Positions 1-6,930 of a DNA stretch of 64,000 nt are shown here, one piece after another; position 1 is the stretch's first letter, and each line of letters begins with the position of its first letter. The notes under the pieces are model-generated. The model was not told the origin of the DNA, made no database searches, and worked only from the letters and a program-made list of their open reading frames with translations. This DNA comes from an uncultured Chlamydiae bacterium (GTDB lineage Bacteria > Chlamydiota > Chlamydiia > Chlamydiales > SM23-39), in the NCBI GenBank assembly GCA_903893545.1, contig CAITMJ010000018.1, positions 1 through 64,000 on the forward strand. Direction: 5' to 3'. Made by a program: the position numbers and the translations under genes.

Positions 1-361
1 TTGGTTCTTTTTCTAAGGCTGTGCACGCCTTTATAGGCCCTTCATCCGATTCAGCATTGATGTCAAAAATGGCTTTGTTAGTGAGAACTGCAATAGTCCC
101 TTGATTGGTTTTTCGAAAAGTCGCAAGGCCGTGTGCTTCAAGTCTCAGTACCGCATCACGGTATTGCTGCCTGGACAAACCAATCTTTTTATGGTCGCCA
201 ACGAGTGCTTCGTTAGCCTTGAGTTGATAGATTGAATAAGCGGGATCCATCCGGTTTGCGCGTAAAGCAATCTGCGTCAACAACGCGAAAGCCGGAAGGC
301 TGAGTTCTAAAAGTGCAAGCCCCTCTCGATAGAGTTTTACGAATCCTTCGGAAGTGATCAT
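1..361 (-). CDS. Replication-type winged-helix protein, partial (C-terminus beyond left edge)
   Basis: The frame opens at ATG 361 and stays open to base 1, giving 120 residues of an incomplete protein. It starts MITSEGFVKLYREGLALLEL and includes LSRQQYRDAVLRLEAHGLA followed by TFRKTNQGTIAVLTN. That is the pattern of a winged helix: a recognition helix, then a beta wing. Similar N-terminal domains occur in phage and plasmid replication initiators and DnaT-like proteins. The ATG overlaps the TGA of the upstream 97-residue gene (ATGA), so the two are translationally coupled and belong to the same minus-strand module as the integrase. Replication initiation is an inference; a phage-type regulator is the alternative. 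Assignment as a real gene is fairly safe because the frame is long, coupled, and reads as a sensible protein. Confidence 0.6.
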   Translation of the reverse strand, partial: MITSEGFVKLYREGLALLELSLPAFALLTQIALRANRMDPAYSIYQLKANEALVGDHKKIGLSRQQYRDAVLRLEAHGLATFRKTNQGTIAVLTNKAIFDINAESDEGPIKACTALEKEP

Positions 362-651
362 GGCTGCACTGCGATTTTAGCGTTTTCCTGGACTTCTGGA
401 TCCTTTTTGCGGGGTCTGTACTTTTTCTCCGACACCCACTTGAAAAAAGCCTTTTCATCGATGAGCCAGGTTCGATTAGGACGCTTTAACACCTTGGCAA
501 ATCCATTTTCGTTTCGAAAAAAGATCAAGTGGCGCATTCCACCGACTGGTGGCCATTCATGAAACTCATTCCATTTTGACACAGGGATGAATCGTGTCTG
601 TTTTGTCTCTGCAGCCACTTCATCTGTATTTTTTGGTCTATCGTTTTTCAT
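358..651 (-). CDS. Small basic protein of the integrase/replication module (97 aa)
   Basis: This 97-residue protein begins MKNDRPKNTDEVAAETKQ. It has a central stretch with FIPVSKWNEFHEWPPVGGMR, then RNENGFAKVLKRPNRTWLI and KAFFKWVSEKK. This resembles small excisionase/AlpA-like or helix-turn-helix adaptor proteins that sit next to integrases, with a tryptophan- and lysine-rich DNA-binding surface. The ATG at 651 is preceded by GGAGAG at a good distance. The 3' end overlaps the start of the replication-type gene by four bases. A role in excision or in control of the module is inferred from size and context; I see no decisive motif. Confidence 0.55.
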   Translation of the reverse strand: MKNDRPKNTDEVAAETKQTRFIPVSKWNEFHEWPPVGGMRHLIFFRNENGFAKVLKRPNRTWLIDEKAFFKWVSEKKYRPRKKDPEVQENAKIAVQP

Positions 652-689
652 CTCACTCTCCTCTGCTATTGCAGTTTGAATTTAATAAC

Positions 690-751
690 CGCATTTTACG
701 GCAACCTATCGCCATGAAAAAATGGCGCCGGTGGAAAAACCGTAAAATGCG
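690..751. repeat. Inverted repeat with 12-bp perfect arms, containing a copy of a 22-bp module repeat
   Basis: Arms CGCATTTTACGG (690-701) and CCGTAAAATGCG (740-751) are exact reverse complements. The interior carries AAAAATGGCGCCGGTGGAAA (718 onward, 22 bp in full). That sequence recurs with two changes at 2676-2697, upstream of the integrase. The site lies in the 115-bp gap between the 97-aa gene and the end of the 240-aa gene. It could be an operator, a terminator or a recombinase-binding site; it is not followed by a T-run on the minus strand. Confidence 0.5.
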
Positions 752-766
752 TTGAATAGCAGCGAG

Positions 767-1489
767 TTACAAATGATTGAAATAGGAGGAGAAATCGCAA
801 GAGAGCTTCTGATAGCTGTCTTTTTTAGGACGACCGTTTCTATCTCGCCTGTTTTGCGAAGGCTCTTCATTCAAAGGGATGGCTGAATCGATGACCCAAC
901 CATAAACGGTTTTGAAAGGATACTTCCGCACCTTCGAACAATGCTTGTAGATGATCTGAGCCATTTGACGGTTGGATAACTGTGAAAAATCTTTGCGCAG
1001 CTTTCTTGCAGCGCTCCAAGCAAAAAGCTTATCGTCCCTTTCTTGAGCGGGTCGCCTTTTGGCGAAGACCGCCTTCCCTTGCAAAAGCAACCAAGCTTCT
1101 GTAAGTAAAGGAGCAACATATAAACCCTCTCGCTTTACCTCTTTGTCATCGATGGCATCATCTTTCAGCCGTCCCTTATGGACAAGCTTCAGCCAATCGA
1201 CAGGTAAAGCAGTCCGAACGCTCTTGCCATATTCTGAGCAGAAGGAATGGACCGCAATTCGTCCCTCTTCAAAAGAGTTCTCGAAAAGTTCGTAGTACTT
1301 CTCAAAATCAGGGCAAAGCCTTTTCTCTTCCTCAAGGCTATCTAGATTGGGGATTTTAAAGCCTAAAACGTAATAAGCAGCTCTTCTAGCAGTCCAGCAC
1401 GTTTCCTTTAAGCATTCATGTATTTCCTCATCGGTAAGTAGCTCCGGCCTCCACAATGCTACCAATGGCTCATTATCTAAGTTGCGCAT
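767..1489 (-). CDS. Hypothetical protein of the integrase module (240 aa)
   Basis: I place the start at ATG 1489 because AGGAGAG lies 8 bases upstream. A longer reading from 1573 would overlap the integrase by 101 bp instead of 17 bp. The protein begins MRNLDNEPLVALWRPELL and is rich in charged helices, with a basic C-terminal region (QNRRDRNGRPKKDSYQ). I recognise no family. Because it follows the integrase with a 17-bp overlap, it is probably co-transcribed with it and may help recombination or replication. The lysine/arginine content fits DNA binding, but this is only an inference. Confidence 0.6.
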   Translation of the reverse strand: MRNLDNEPLVALWRPELLTDEEIHECLKETCWTARRAAYYVLGFKIPNLDSLEEEKRLCPDFEKYYELFENSFEEGRIAVHSFCSEYGKSVRTALPVDWLKLVHKGRLKDDAIDDKEVKREGLYVAPLLTEAWLLLQGKAVFAKRRPAQERDDKLFAWSAARKLRKDFSQLSNRQMAQIIYKHCSKVRKYPFKTVYGWVIDSAIPLNEEPSQNRRDRNGRPKKDSYQKLSCDFSSYFNHL

Positions 1490-2606
1490 GGCTTCTCTCC
1501 TGATAGTTTTGAAAGATTTTGGATTGAAGAGCCTCGACCATCGTTTGCATGTGTGCGCTTGGCAGATGAACATAATGCCTAGTCATTTGAAGCGTCTGAT
1601 GACCGAGCAACTCTCCTATTACTAACGGACTATTTTCAATCGTTGCTGCCTGAGAAGCCGCTTGGTGCCTCAATCCATGGAAAACAAATCCTTCTATCCC
1701 AGCTTTTTGCAAAGCTCTTTCCCAAGCAGATCGGATATCAACAGGCTGGTCGGGATAATTGGGAGAGGGAAAGACTAGGCTATCAGCGCGTTGCTGTTTA
1801 TATCGTTCCTCCAAAAGCCCTAGCAATAAGCCAGTAATCAAAATAGACCTTGAACGACCATTCTTCGTTCTCTCGAGCACAATCGTTCCCGTGGTTTCTC
1901 CAAACTGAATATTTCTCCATCTAAGCCCCATTATTTCGCCTTTGCGCATGCCTGTTCCCAGCGCAAGAGCTACAATCAAGAACAAGTCCTTCGATCCGCT
2001 CTCCTGGCATGCTAGCAAAAGCCTCTGCTGTTCCTCTTCGGTTAATACCCGCTTTCTGCCTTGTGCCTGCTTGGGCTTTTCAATCTTAAAAACCGGATTC
2101 TCTCTCATCCACTCCCATTCCTTGACCGCCTTTGAGAAAACGTGGGACAGACTGCTCAGATAGCGCACAACCGTCGTAGGAGAGCGCAGCTTTCCGCCTC
2201 TGATCAAACCCGCAAGCAATTCATCCCGCTTCTCAGCGATTATGCTAGGCCGCACCTGAGCTAGCAGTAAATGCCCCAATTCCTCCTTCCACCAAATCAG
2301 ATGCTGGAAGACGTTCTTGGCATTTTGTGGCTTCCCAGGCAGTACCCTCTCTATGTAAAGATCGATCAGATCTGCAAGGGTGTGCTTGGTTGCAGGATTC
2401 GTGAATTCATACCGATCATGCTCGATTGCAGACTCCATATCCCTCTTCCATTTTTTGGCCAGCGTCTTCGATCTAAACGATCTGTCAAAACATTGACCGC
2501 CCTTCATCCGAATACGTACTCGATAAGTTTGGCAATGCCTATGAGTTCGCACGATAATTCCTCTGAGATTATTTTCCACCTTTTCAAGGCTTTCTTTCTG
2601 TTCCAT
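1473..2606 (-). CDS. Tyrosine recombinase / phage-type integrase
   Basis: This 377-residue protein has the normal integrase layout. An N-terminal AP2-like/arm-binding region (MKGGQCFDRSFRSKTLAKKW) is followed by a SAM-like core-binding domain (residues about 65-170) and a C-terminal catalytic domain. Catalytic motifs are visible: GTGMRKGEIMGLRW (first Arg), HGLRHQAASQAA (HxxR) and LGHQTLQMTRHYVHL (His and nucleophilic Tyr). All five key residues appear intact, so the enzyme may be active. ATG 2606 has AGGAG six bases upstream. It heads a minus-strand module with three further genes. A 43-bp tRNA-Met repeat to the right (5390, 6621) is a plausible target-site record for this or a related integrase. 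Confidence 0.93.
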   Translation of the reverse strand: MEQKESLEKVENNLRGIIVRTHRHCQTYRVRIRMKGGQCFDRSFRSKTLAKKWKRDMESAIEHDRYEFTNPATKHTLADLIDLYIERVLPGKPQNAKNVFQHLIWWKEELGHLLLAQVRPSIIAEKRDELLAGLIRGGKLRSPTTVVRYLSSLSHVFSKAVKEWEWMRENPVFKIEKPKQAQGRKRVLTEEEQQRLLLACQESGSKDLFLIVALALGTGMRKGEIMGLRWRNIQFGETTGTIVLERTKNGRSRSILITGLLLGLLEERYKQQRADSLVFPSPNYPDQPVDIRSAWERALQKAGIEGFVFHGLRHQAASQAATIENSPLVIGELLGHQTLQMTRHYVHLPSAHMQTMVEALQSKIFQNYQERSHAQLR

Positions 2607-2675
2607 GTTTGCTCCTATTGTTATAGCACGAGTTTAGTTGTAAACGATCGAATTCTATTGCAAACTGTTGGAACG

Positions 2676-2697
2676 AAAAATGGCGTCAGTGGAAAAA
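2676..2697. repeat. 22-bp direct repeat copy upstream of the integrase (pair of 718-739)
   Basis: AAAAATGGCGTCAGTGGAAA (first 20 of 22 bases) matches 718-739 at 20 of 22 positions, in the same orientation. The copy sits 70 bp upstream of the integrase start, in the divergent gap before the HEPN-type gene. The two copies bracket the integrase and the 240-aa gene, as binding sites for a module regulator or recombinase would. Confidence 0.5.
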
Positions 2698-2762
2698 AAT
2701 GCATTTTCTCTATAGAATCTCTCTCTTTAGTAAAGGAAGAAAAAGTTTGTAAGGGAACAAGA

Positions 2763-3548
2763 ATGAAGACTTTGCCGCCATTTCTTAACGGAACGATTGA
2801 TTGGCTATACAATGGAGCTGAACTTCACCCACTGACAGAAGAACATGTTAAATTTATTACAGAAAACCTTGATGTGCACTATTTATTGCGAGAAGAATTT
2901 TCTAATAGAATAAAGAACGAGATTTTCGACCCATTTGATATACTGAAACATAAGTTCGGAATACTTGTTACTGTCGCGCAGAACTTACCAAATATCCCAA
3001 TCCGAAATGTTTCCCTTATTTTATTATTTGAAGACTTGTGTAAATTTATTGCTATCTCACTTTCTGACATCACGGATAAAACGTTATCCCTGATTAATTC
3101 AATCACCTCTAAATACACATGCCTATTTAAAAAGACTCCTCTAAAGAAACTCGTAGAGGCACAAGGTAATGCTGATCCGGTTCGCAAAAACGAATATTTA
3201 GCTTGCCTTAGCCGACATGACCAACTTTCAAAAGTGTTCTTTAAATTCGGTTTAAACGAACAAGGACAGCCACGTGCCGAAAATTTTGAAGAAATTAGAA
3301 ATGACCTATTTGAGAGAAGAAAAATCATCAATGATTACAGAGATCGGGTTGCAGCTCATGTTGACCTCAAAAATCCAGCTTATCAACCAGAATGGAAAGA
3401 CGTAAAACTCTACATTGATTACCTCGAAGAGGTCATATCTAATCTCTACTTCCTTTCGACATATAGAAGCTATGGCTATCCTCTGGGAGGTGCAGGGATA
3501 AAAAGCAAAGAAACAATAGAATGGTTTTGCAAAGGGATAAGTCTCTAA
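2763..3548 (+). CDS. Putative HEPN-domain protein (261 aa)
   Basis: The start at ATG 2763 follows AAGGG ten bases upstream; the open frame continues further 5' but there it only reads antisense to the integrase. The protein is all-helical in appearance. Near residue 200 it carries NDYRDRVAAHVD, which fits the HEPN Rx4-6H motif and resembles the YRNKxxAHxD version seen in AbiU2-like HEPN proteins. HEPN proteins are often RNases used as toxins or abortive-infection effectors. It lies divergent from the integrase and directly beside an AbiE-type pair, with ends 3 bp apart and convergent, so a small defence cluster is likely. The rest of the protein is unfamiliar and function is inferred from one motif plus context. 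Confidence 0.55.
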   Translation: MKTLPPFLNGTIDWLYNGAELHPLTEEHVKFITENLDVHYLLREEFSNRIKNEIFDPFDILKHKFGILVTVAQNLPNIPIRNVSLILLFEDLCKFIAISLSDITDKTLSLINSITSKYTCLFKKTPLKKLVEAQGNADPVRKNEYLACLSRHDQLSKVFFKFGLNEQGQPRAENFEEIRNDLFERRKIINDYRDRVAAHVDLKNPAYQPEWKDVKLYIDYLEEVISNLYFLSTYRSYGYPLGGAGIKSKETIEWFCKGISL

Positions 3549-3551
3549 ATC

Positions 3552-4346
3552 CTAATGTTTTTTTCCACTGCTCGTAGCAAGCATCTTCAAAGATCGTTCA
3601 AAACCAAGCTTCTTCAATTTACCCGCCGGATCTTGAGCTTCTAACTTAGACCAATCAGCGGGAGAAGCTTGATTCATCCAGTTGGACAATTGCTTTTGAA
3701 ATGTCTGCAGCCATTTGGGATGCTGCTGAGAAAGAAAGCCAAACTCAACAAGCACCTGATCGGAAAAGTCTCCCAACTGCGTTGCTACGTACCAGATCCC
3801 ATAGAGATCCTTGAGCATCTTTGATGCGCTCTTCCGTCTGGTAAAAGTAAGCCCTTTATGGAAGATCCATGCTCCAGGAGACACAACCTTTCCTGCTTCA
3901 TTTGAGTAAGTCTGAAATTCCATTGTCGTTTGCAGGCTCAGCGTCAAGTAACTCAAAGGCTGAGCAACAATGCCTCCGATCATGACATTTTTATTCTTAT
4001 CATCTCGGGTAGCCGAGTCCGTTAAAAACTCGATCTCTACTTCTACGCCATCGATCTCTTTCACAAAACTCTCGGTCGCAGGAATATCGACATCTTTGAA
4101 AACATGAGTAAAGCCTGCTTCATTGAGATATTTGGCGATGTTCTTTTTGGAGATTTCAGGAATCTTCCTGGGAATCAACGAATCTATATCTCGCGTTCCA
4201 ACAGGGGGATTTTCAAGCTTTGGATCAGCGAGGTAAAGCTTGTAAATGAAAAGGGCAAAACCGCCTCCGATAACAACGAACTCTCGCCATGGCCCTAGCG
4301 ATTTTAAAAATTCTGAAATGATCTTGTCTTCTTGGATCTGTTTCAT
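3552..4346 (-). CDS. AbiEii-like nucleotidyltransferase toxin
   Basis: This 264-residue protein has the nucleotidyltransferase signature near its N-terminus: FVVIGGGFALFIYKLYL, then a loop and GTRDIDSLIP (the RDxD-type metal-binding aspartates). AbiEii/MenT toxins of type IV toxin-antitoxin systems use this fold to transfer nucleotides, for example to tRNA. The long C-terminal helical part after the catalytic core also fits. The ATG overlaps the TGA of the upstream wHTH gene by four bases, which is the usual antitoxin-then-toxin order. I cannot see which substrate it uses. It might be a housekeeping-like uncharacterised nucleotidyltransferase instead, but the pairing argues for AbiE. Confidence 0.68.
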   Translation of the reverse strand: MKQIQEDKIISEFLKSLGPWREFVVIGGGFALFIYKLYLADPKLENPPVGTRDIDSLIPRKIPEISKKNIAKYLNEAGFTHVFKDVDIPATESFVKEIDGVEVEIEFLTDSATRDDKNKNVMIGGIVAQPLSYLTLSLQTTMEFQTYSNEAGKVVSPGAWIFHKGLTFTRRKSASKMLKDLYGIWYVATQLGDFSDQVLVEFGFLSQQHPKWLQTFQKQLSNWMNQASPADWSKLEAQDPAGKLKKLGFERSLKMLATSSGKKH

Positions 4347-5074
4347 TTGTTCTTAAGGCTTTTGTAAATGCGTTTCAGTTCAGGTGCTCGTTGGGCTATA
4401 AATTCTGCTTGTTCTTGTCCTCGCAGAGGAAAATGATAAAGATCTAAAAAGGTAAGGAGAAGCGAGCAAATGTCAGTTTCTTTACCGTCCTTCCTATTTT
4501 TCTTGAGCAGCATTTTGTAGTAAGGCTCGATCAACAAAACCTCATACCCTCTTTCTTGCGGTTCCAATTGCAAAGCACTTTCTAAGTTTGGTCTAATCGA
4601 AGGATCAAGGATATACAATTCTAGTCCTTCCAGGTTGGTATTTTTAAGCCCAAGTGCTTCAGCTGCCGAATGAAGAGCTAAGATCACGTCTGACCCAAGT
4701 CCAGATTTCTTTAAAGCCTTGAACCATTCTGACTTTCCAGAGAGAGCGGAACGATATGTCCTGATTTTACATTTTTTAACGATGCTGTAGTGCTCTAACC
4801 AGCTTTCTAGAAGCTCTTTCGGTTTGTTAAAGGAAAATCTCTTGGAGGTCCTTACTCCTTTAACTTGAAGAAGCCCTTTCAATACTAGAATATTGAAAAC
4901 ACGCTGGACTAGACCGAGGCTTACTCCCGCTTCTTGAGCAACTTCTCTCAATGAGAAGCCTTCTTTGGAAAGCCCTTCTCTAAGCAGCCAATCAAGCACG
5001 AGAGAAGACTTGTCTGCATAGACATTTCCTTCTGCTGGATCTTCATTGGAACTTACTAGGAAACGACCTTTCAT
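4343..5074 (-). CDS. AbiEi-like winged-helix antitoxin/autorepressor
   Basis: The N-terminal third has a clear winged helix-turn-helix: FSLREVAQEAGVSLGLVQRV followed by LVLKGLLQVKGVRTSKRFSF. The C-terminal two thirds contains YEVLLIEPYYKMLLKK and LDLYHFPLRGQEQAEFI, a pattern I associate with AbiEi-family antitoxins. Possible starts are GTG 5104, ATG 5086 and ATG 5074. I prefer 5074 because GGAG lies six bases upstream, while a TATAAT-like box at about 5093-5098 would leave the 5086 ATG almost leaderless. A perfect 22-bp palindrome lies directly over the promoter, so repression of its own operon is likely. The pair would be a type IV system. Confidence 0.68.
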   Translation of the reverse strand: MKGRFLVSSNEDPAEGNVYADKSSLVLDWLLREGLSKEGFSLREVAQEAGVSLGLVQRVFNILVLKGLLQVKGVRTSKRFSFNKPKELLESWLEHYSIVKKCKIRTYRSALSGKSEWFKALKKSGLGSDVILALHSAAEALGLKNTNLEGLELYILDPSIRPNLESALQLEPQERGYEVLLIEPYYKMLLKKNRKDGKETDICSLLLTFLDLYHFPLRGQEQAEFIAQRAPELKRIYKSLKNK

Positions 5075-5103
5075 TGCGATCTCCATCTGTTCATTATAAT
5101 ACA

Positions 5104-5125
5104 CTGTTCAATATATATTGAACAG
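5104..5125. promoter_or_regulatory. 22-bp perfect palindromic operator of the AbiE-like operon
   Basis: TGTTCAATATATATTGAACA (5105-5124) is a perfect palindrome and extends by one C/G pair on each side. Further TTGAAC half-sites follow at 5135-5140 and 5143-5148. Two more dyads lie upstream: TTCGGAAATTCCGAA (5207-5221) and GAACAGTTC (5219-5227). The palindrome abuts a TATAAT-like element on the minus strand at about 5093-5098. AbiEi-type antitoxins bind inverted repeats in their own promoters, so this is probably the autoregulatory site. Confidence 0.7.
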
Positions 5126-5350
5126 CCAGAAATATTGAACAGTTGAACGCAAAAGAGGAAACCATTCATCTCATTTATTTTTAGCAACTTAAGAAGACGC
5201 CAACTATTCGGAAATTCCGAACAGTTCAAAAGTCGCGGCAGTGCTGCGACAATTTCCGTGGACCATTTGTAGACCACTGGCATACAAAAAAGCGCGATAA
5301 GTGACGATAGATCGCGGTAGCTGGAAAGGGGCGCTTTCCGCTATGATTTC

Positions 5351-5431
5351 GGGGAGTTAGCTGCTGGGAAGTGGCGGCAGTGCTGCGGACTCATAACCCG
5401 TCGGTCTCTGGTTCAAATCCAGGTTGCCCCA
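5351..5431 (+). pseudogene. tRNA-Met(CAT)-like sequence with intact 3' half and aberrant 5' half
   Basis: The 3' half is normal: anticodon loop CTCATAA, stem CCCGT, five-base variable loop, T-arm TCTGG/TTCAAAT/CCAGG, acceptor TTGCCCC and discriminator A. The 5' half does not fit. GGGGAGT pairs with TTGCCCC at only four GC pairs plus one wobble, the D-arm region is about 25 nt and lacks A14, and A31 faces C39. Part of that D-arm region (CGGCAGTGCTGCG) is also found at 5236-5248, outside any tRNA. I therefore read this as a hybrid left by integration, although a divergent functional tRNA cannot be excluded. Confidence 0.5.
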
Positions 5432-5432
5432 T
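5390..5432 (+). repeat. Attachment-site-like direct repeat, copy 1 (3' half of tRNA-Met)
   Basis: These 43 bases are identical to 6621-6663 and in the same orientation. The match begins exactly at the anticodon loop (CTCATAACCC) and ends just past the discriminator base. Anticodon loop to tRNA 3' end is a classical core for tyrosine-recombinase integration. The 1231 bp from one copy to the next hold a broken def, YchJ and a small gene. Confidence 0.75.
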
Positions 5433-5505
5433 TCTTTTGGACACTTCTTATAATCCATCATCGTCAAGAATGGTTTTCTTACTGAAACTGAGAGACTTCC
5501 ACTCT

Positions 5506-5796
5506 TCAGCAGCCTTCGGATTTTTTCCATGTTTCAGCACTTGGCAAAGAGACTTTTGGGTTTATAAAAACCTTTACTTCTCTAAACTCTACCTTATCAA
5601 CTTCAACAGGTTTACGAATGATAAAAAGTTTTATGGAGCGATGGACTTGAGGTGCAGCTAATCCTATTCCGTTACAAACATCCATTGTTTCGATCATTTC
5701 TTCAACAAGCTTACGCACATCATCAGTAATGTGCAGGATTGGGTCGGCCACTCTGCGTAAAATCGGATGCCCATAATAAGCAAGAGGCAGAAGTCG
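5506..5796 (-). pseudogene. def: Truncated peptide deformylase
   Basis: The reading frame contains LPLAYYGHPILRRVADPILH, then a region ending NGIGLAAPQV (deformylase motif I), and stops at WKKSEGC followed by TGA. Motif II (EGCLS) is therefore cut after its cysteine, and the HExxH metal site (motif III) is absent, so the enzyme cannot work. There is also no proper start: the residues before LPLAYY are read from CTT-CTG after an in-frame TAG, where intact proteins have Met-Lys. Intact deformylases are usually about 170-190 residues; about 97 codons remain. Just past the stop, a different frame reads PKAAEEWKSLSF to a TAA at 5448-5450, perhaps the tail of another lost gene. Confidence 0.85.
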
Positions 5797-5841
5797 AAGC
5801 TAGCCTGTTGTCATTAAATTTGGCGCACGCCCTTGAGACAA

Positions 5842-6249
5842 TTAACCACTACGGTAAAGCCATTTACCTTTCACTTTTTCAAAGTAGCTTTTTTCAGTAA
5901 AAGAGACATCCTTTTTATCTTGAATAAGATGAGCTACAAAAGTGACTGTAGCAAAGGAACCGTTCTCTTGAAATCCAAGAATTTCTAATCCTTTGAATTC
6001 AGTATGTGAAGAGAATTCAGATATTTTTTGAGCCCACTCTTTAGCATCATGGCAAAATTGAGGGCTGGATGGATGCGTGGTATGGATAATGTAGTCTGGC
6101 ATGCACAGCGCATACGCTGCAAATCTCGACCGCATAAGCTGTAGTGCTGTATCTGGCTTCTTTCCTAGATGAAAAGGTTGGCAGCACACCTCATATTGTT
6201 TACCACTTTGACAAGGGCATGGCATTGTCTTATCGTGTTCACTTTTCAT
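5842..6249 (-). CDS. YchJ-like SEC-C motif protein (UPF0225 type)
   Basis: Starting at ATG 6249 (GGAG six bases upstream) the 135-residue product begins MKSEHDKTMPCPCQSGKQY and continues to EVCCQPFH. This gives the CPCxSG...CC cysteine cluster of a SEC-C zinc-binding motif. The following RSRFAAYALCMPDYI and HTTHP are typical of the YchJ/UPF0225 NTF2-like domain, and FVAHLIQDKKDVSFTEKSYF continues that fold. The family is small, cytoplasmic and of unknown function. It sits between the two tRNA-Met repeats and so may have been carried in. Its start overlaps the stop of the upstream 68-aa gene by 11 bp. Confidence 0.85.
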   Translation of the reverse strand: MKSEHDKTMPCPCQSGKQYEVCCQPFHLGKKPDTALQLMRSRFAAYALCMPDYIIHTTHPSSPQFCHDAKEWAQKISEFSSHTEFKGLEILGFQENGSFATVTFVAHLIQDKKDVSFTEKSYFEKVKGKWLYRSG

Positions 6250-6445
6250 GCGGGTCTCCATCGAGATGATTTAGTTTTGAGGTGGAAGGAAACAACTCCT
6301 TGAAAATATGCCCGTGTTCTTTCCTGCACAGAAGCGGACCAAATGGGTAATCTGAAGGGACAGGAACTTCAATCAGATCGCAGGACTTGGCACTTTCTGT
6401 TTCCAGTCGCTCTTTTTCAGCTTTCAATTTTTGTTTAGGTGCCAT
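6239..6445 (-). CDS. Small hypothetical protein (68 aa)
   Basis: I choose ATG 6445 because AAGGGG precedes it by four bases; a longer frame from 6625 has no such signal and runs into the tRNA-Met repeat. The protein starts MAPKQKLKAEKERLETES, a short charged helix. It then has CDLIEVPVPSDYPFGPLLC and a histidine-rich tail. It overlaps the YchJ-like gene by 11 bp and is probably co-transcribed with it. I recognise no family. Confidence 0.45.
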   Translation of the reverse strand: MAPKQKLKAEKERLETESAKSCDLIEVPVPSDYPFGPLLCRKEHGHIFKELFPSTSKLNHLDGDPHEK

Positions 6446-6620
6446 ATCACCCCTTACATTTAAGATAGCTAGTATAGGGCGAAAAATTAATTTTTCATAG
6501 AGCTGATTGAAACTGCGCTGCAACAAGATGCAATTTTTCCGATTACAACCATTCAACAACTCATTTACACTCATGCTCATAACGGTTGGATCGTGCTGAA
6601 TGGGATGGAAAACTCCCTCC

Positions 6621-6663
6621 CTCATAACCCGTCGGTCTCTGGTTCAAATCCAGGTTGCCCCAT
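6621..6663 (+). repeat. Attachment-site-like direct repeat, copy 2 (orphan 3' half of tRNA-Met)
   Basis: This copy is identical to 5390-5432, but the bases before it (ACTCCCTCC) do not form a tRNA 5' half. It is therefore a remnant, not a gene. Together with copy 1 it marks a past site-specific integration in a tRNA-Met gene. Confidence 0.75.
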
Positions 6664-6757
6664 CTTTTTTCAAGCACTCCCTCAGAAACTACTCGTTTAA
6701 ATCCCTAAAGATACGTATCCTTCTTTCCGTTAGATAGAAAATTGAGGAGAAAGATTT

Positions 6758-6895
6758 ATGATCAGAAAACGGCTTCCCAGCGGAGCGTGCTTTTGGTATT
6801 ACCTATGGTGTATATTGACACTTGGCGCGCCATACTTCATTAAAATCCTTATCATGAAGGCAATGATTGACGCGGAAGACAAGACAGCGAAGTAG
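6758..6895 (+). CDS. Small single-pass membrane protein (45 aa)
   Basis: ATG 6758 follows a strong GAGGAGA at the right spacing. The 45 codons read MIRKRLPSGACFWYYLWCIL, then a hydrophobic continuation (TLGAPYFIKILIM) and a short charged tail (KAMIDAEDKTAK). This predicts one transmembrane helix flanked by basic N-terminal residues. It stands alone between the tRNA repeat and the methyltransferase. No family is recognised; it is supported by its ribosome-binding site and composition. Confidence 0.5.
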   Translation: MIRKRLPSGACFWYYLWCILTLGAPYFIKILIMKAMIDAEDKTAK

Positions 6896-6930
6896 GCCAC
6901 AGGTTTAGCGTTCTGCCCCTGTTTTTTAAA

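Noticed and set aside
213..458. An 81-residue minus-strand open frame
   Set aside because: It overlaps the 97-aa gene and the replication-type gene in another frame, and its sequence is basic and low in structure. The ATGA-coupled frame starting at 361 is the better gene.
2271..2762. A longer HEPN-type protein starting at 2271
   Set aside because: That part lies antisense to the integrase and has no ribosome-binding site; the start at 2763 is preceded by AAGGG.
5232..5250. A near-palindrome GTCGCGGCAGTGCTGCGAC as a terminator
   Set aside because: It has no T-run and a mismatch. Its 13-bp core also recurs at 5375-5387, so it is noted only as a repeat related to the tRNA-like sequence.
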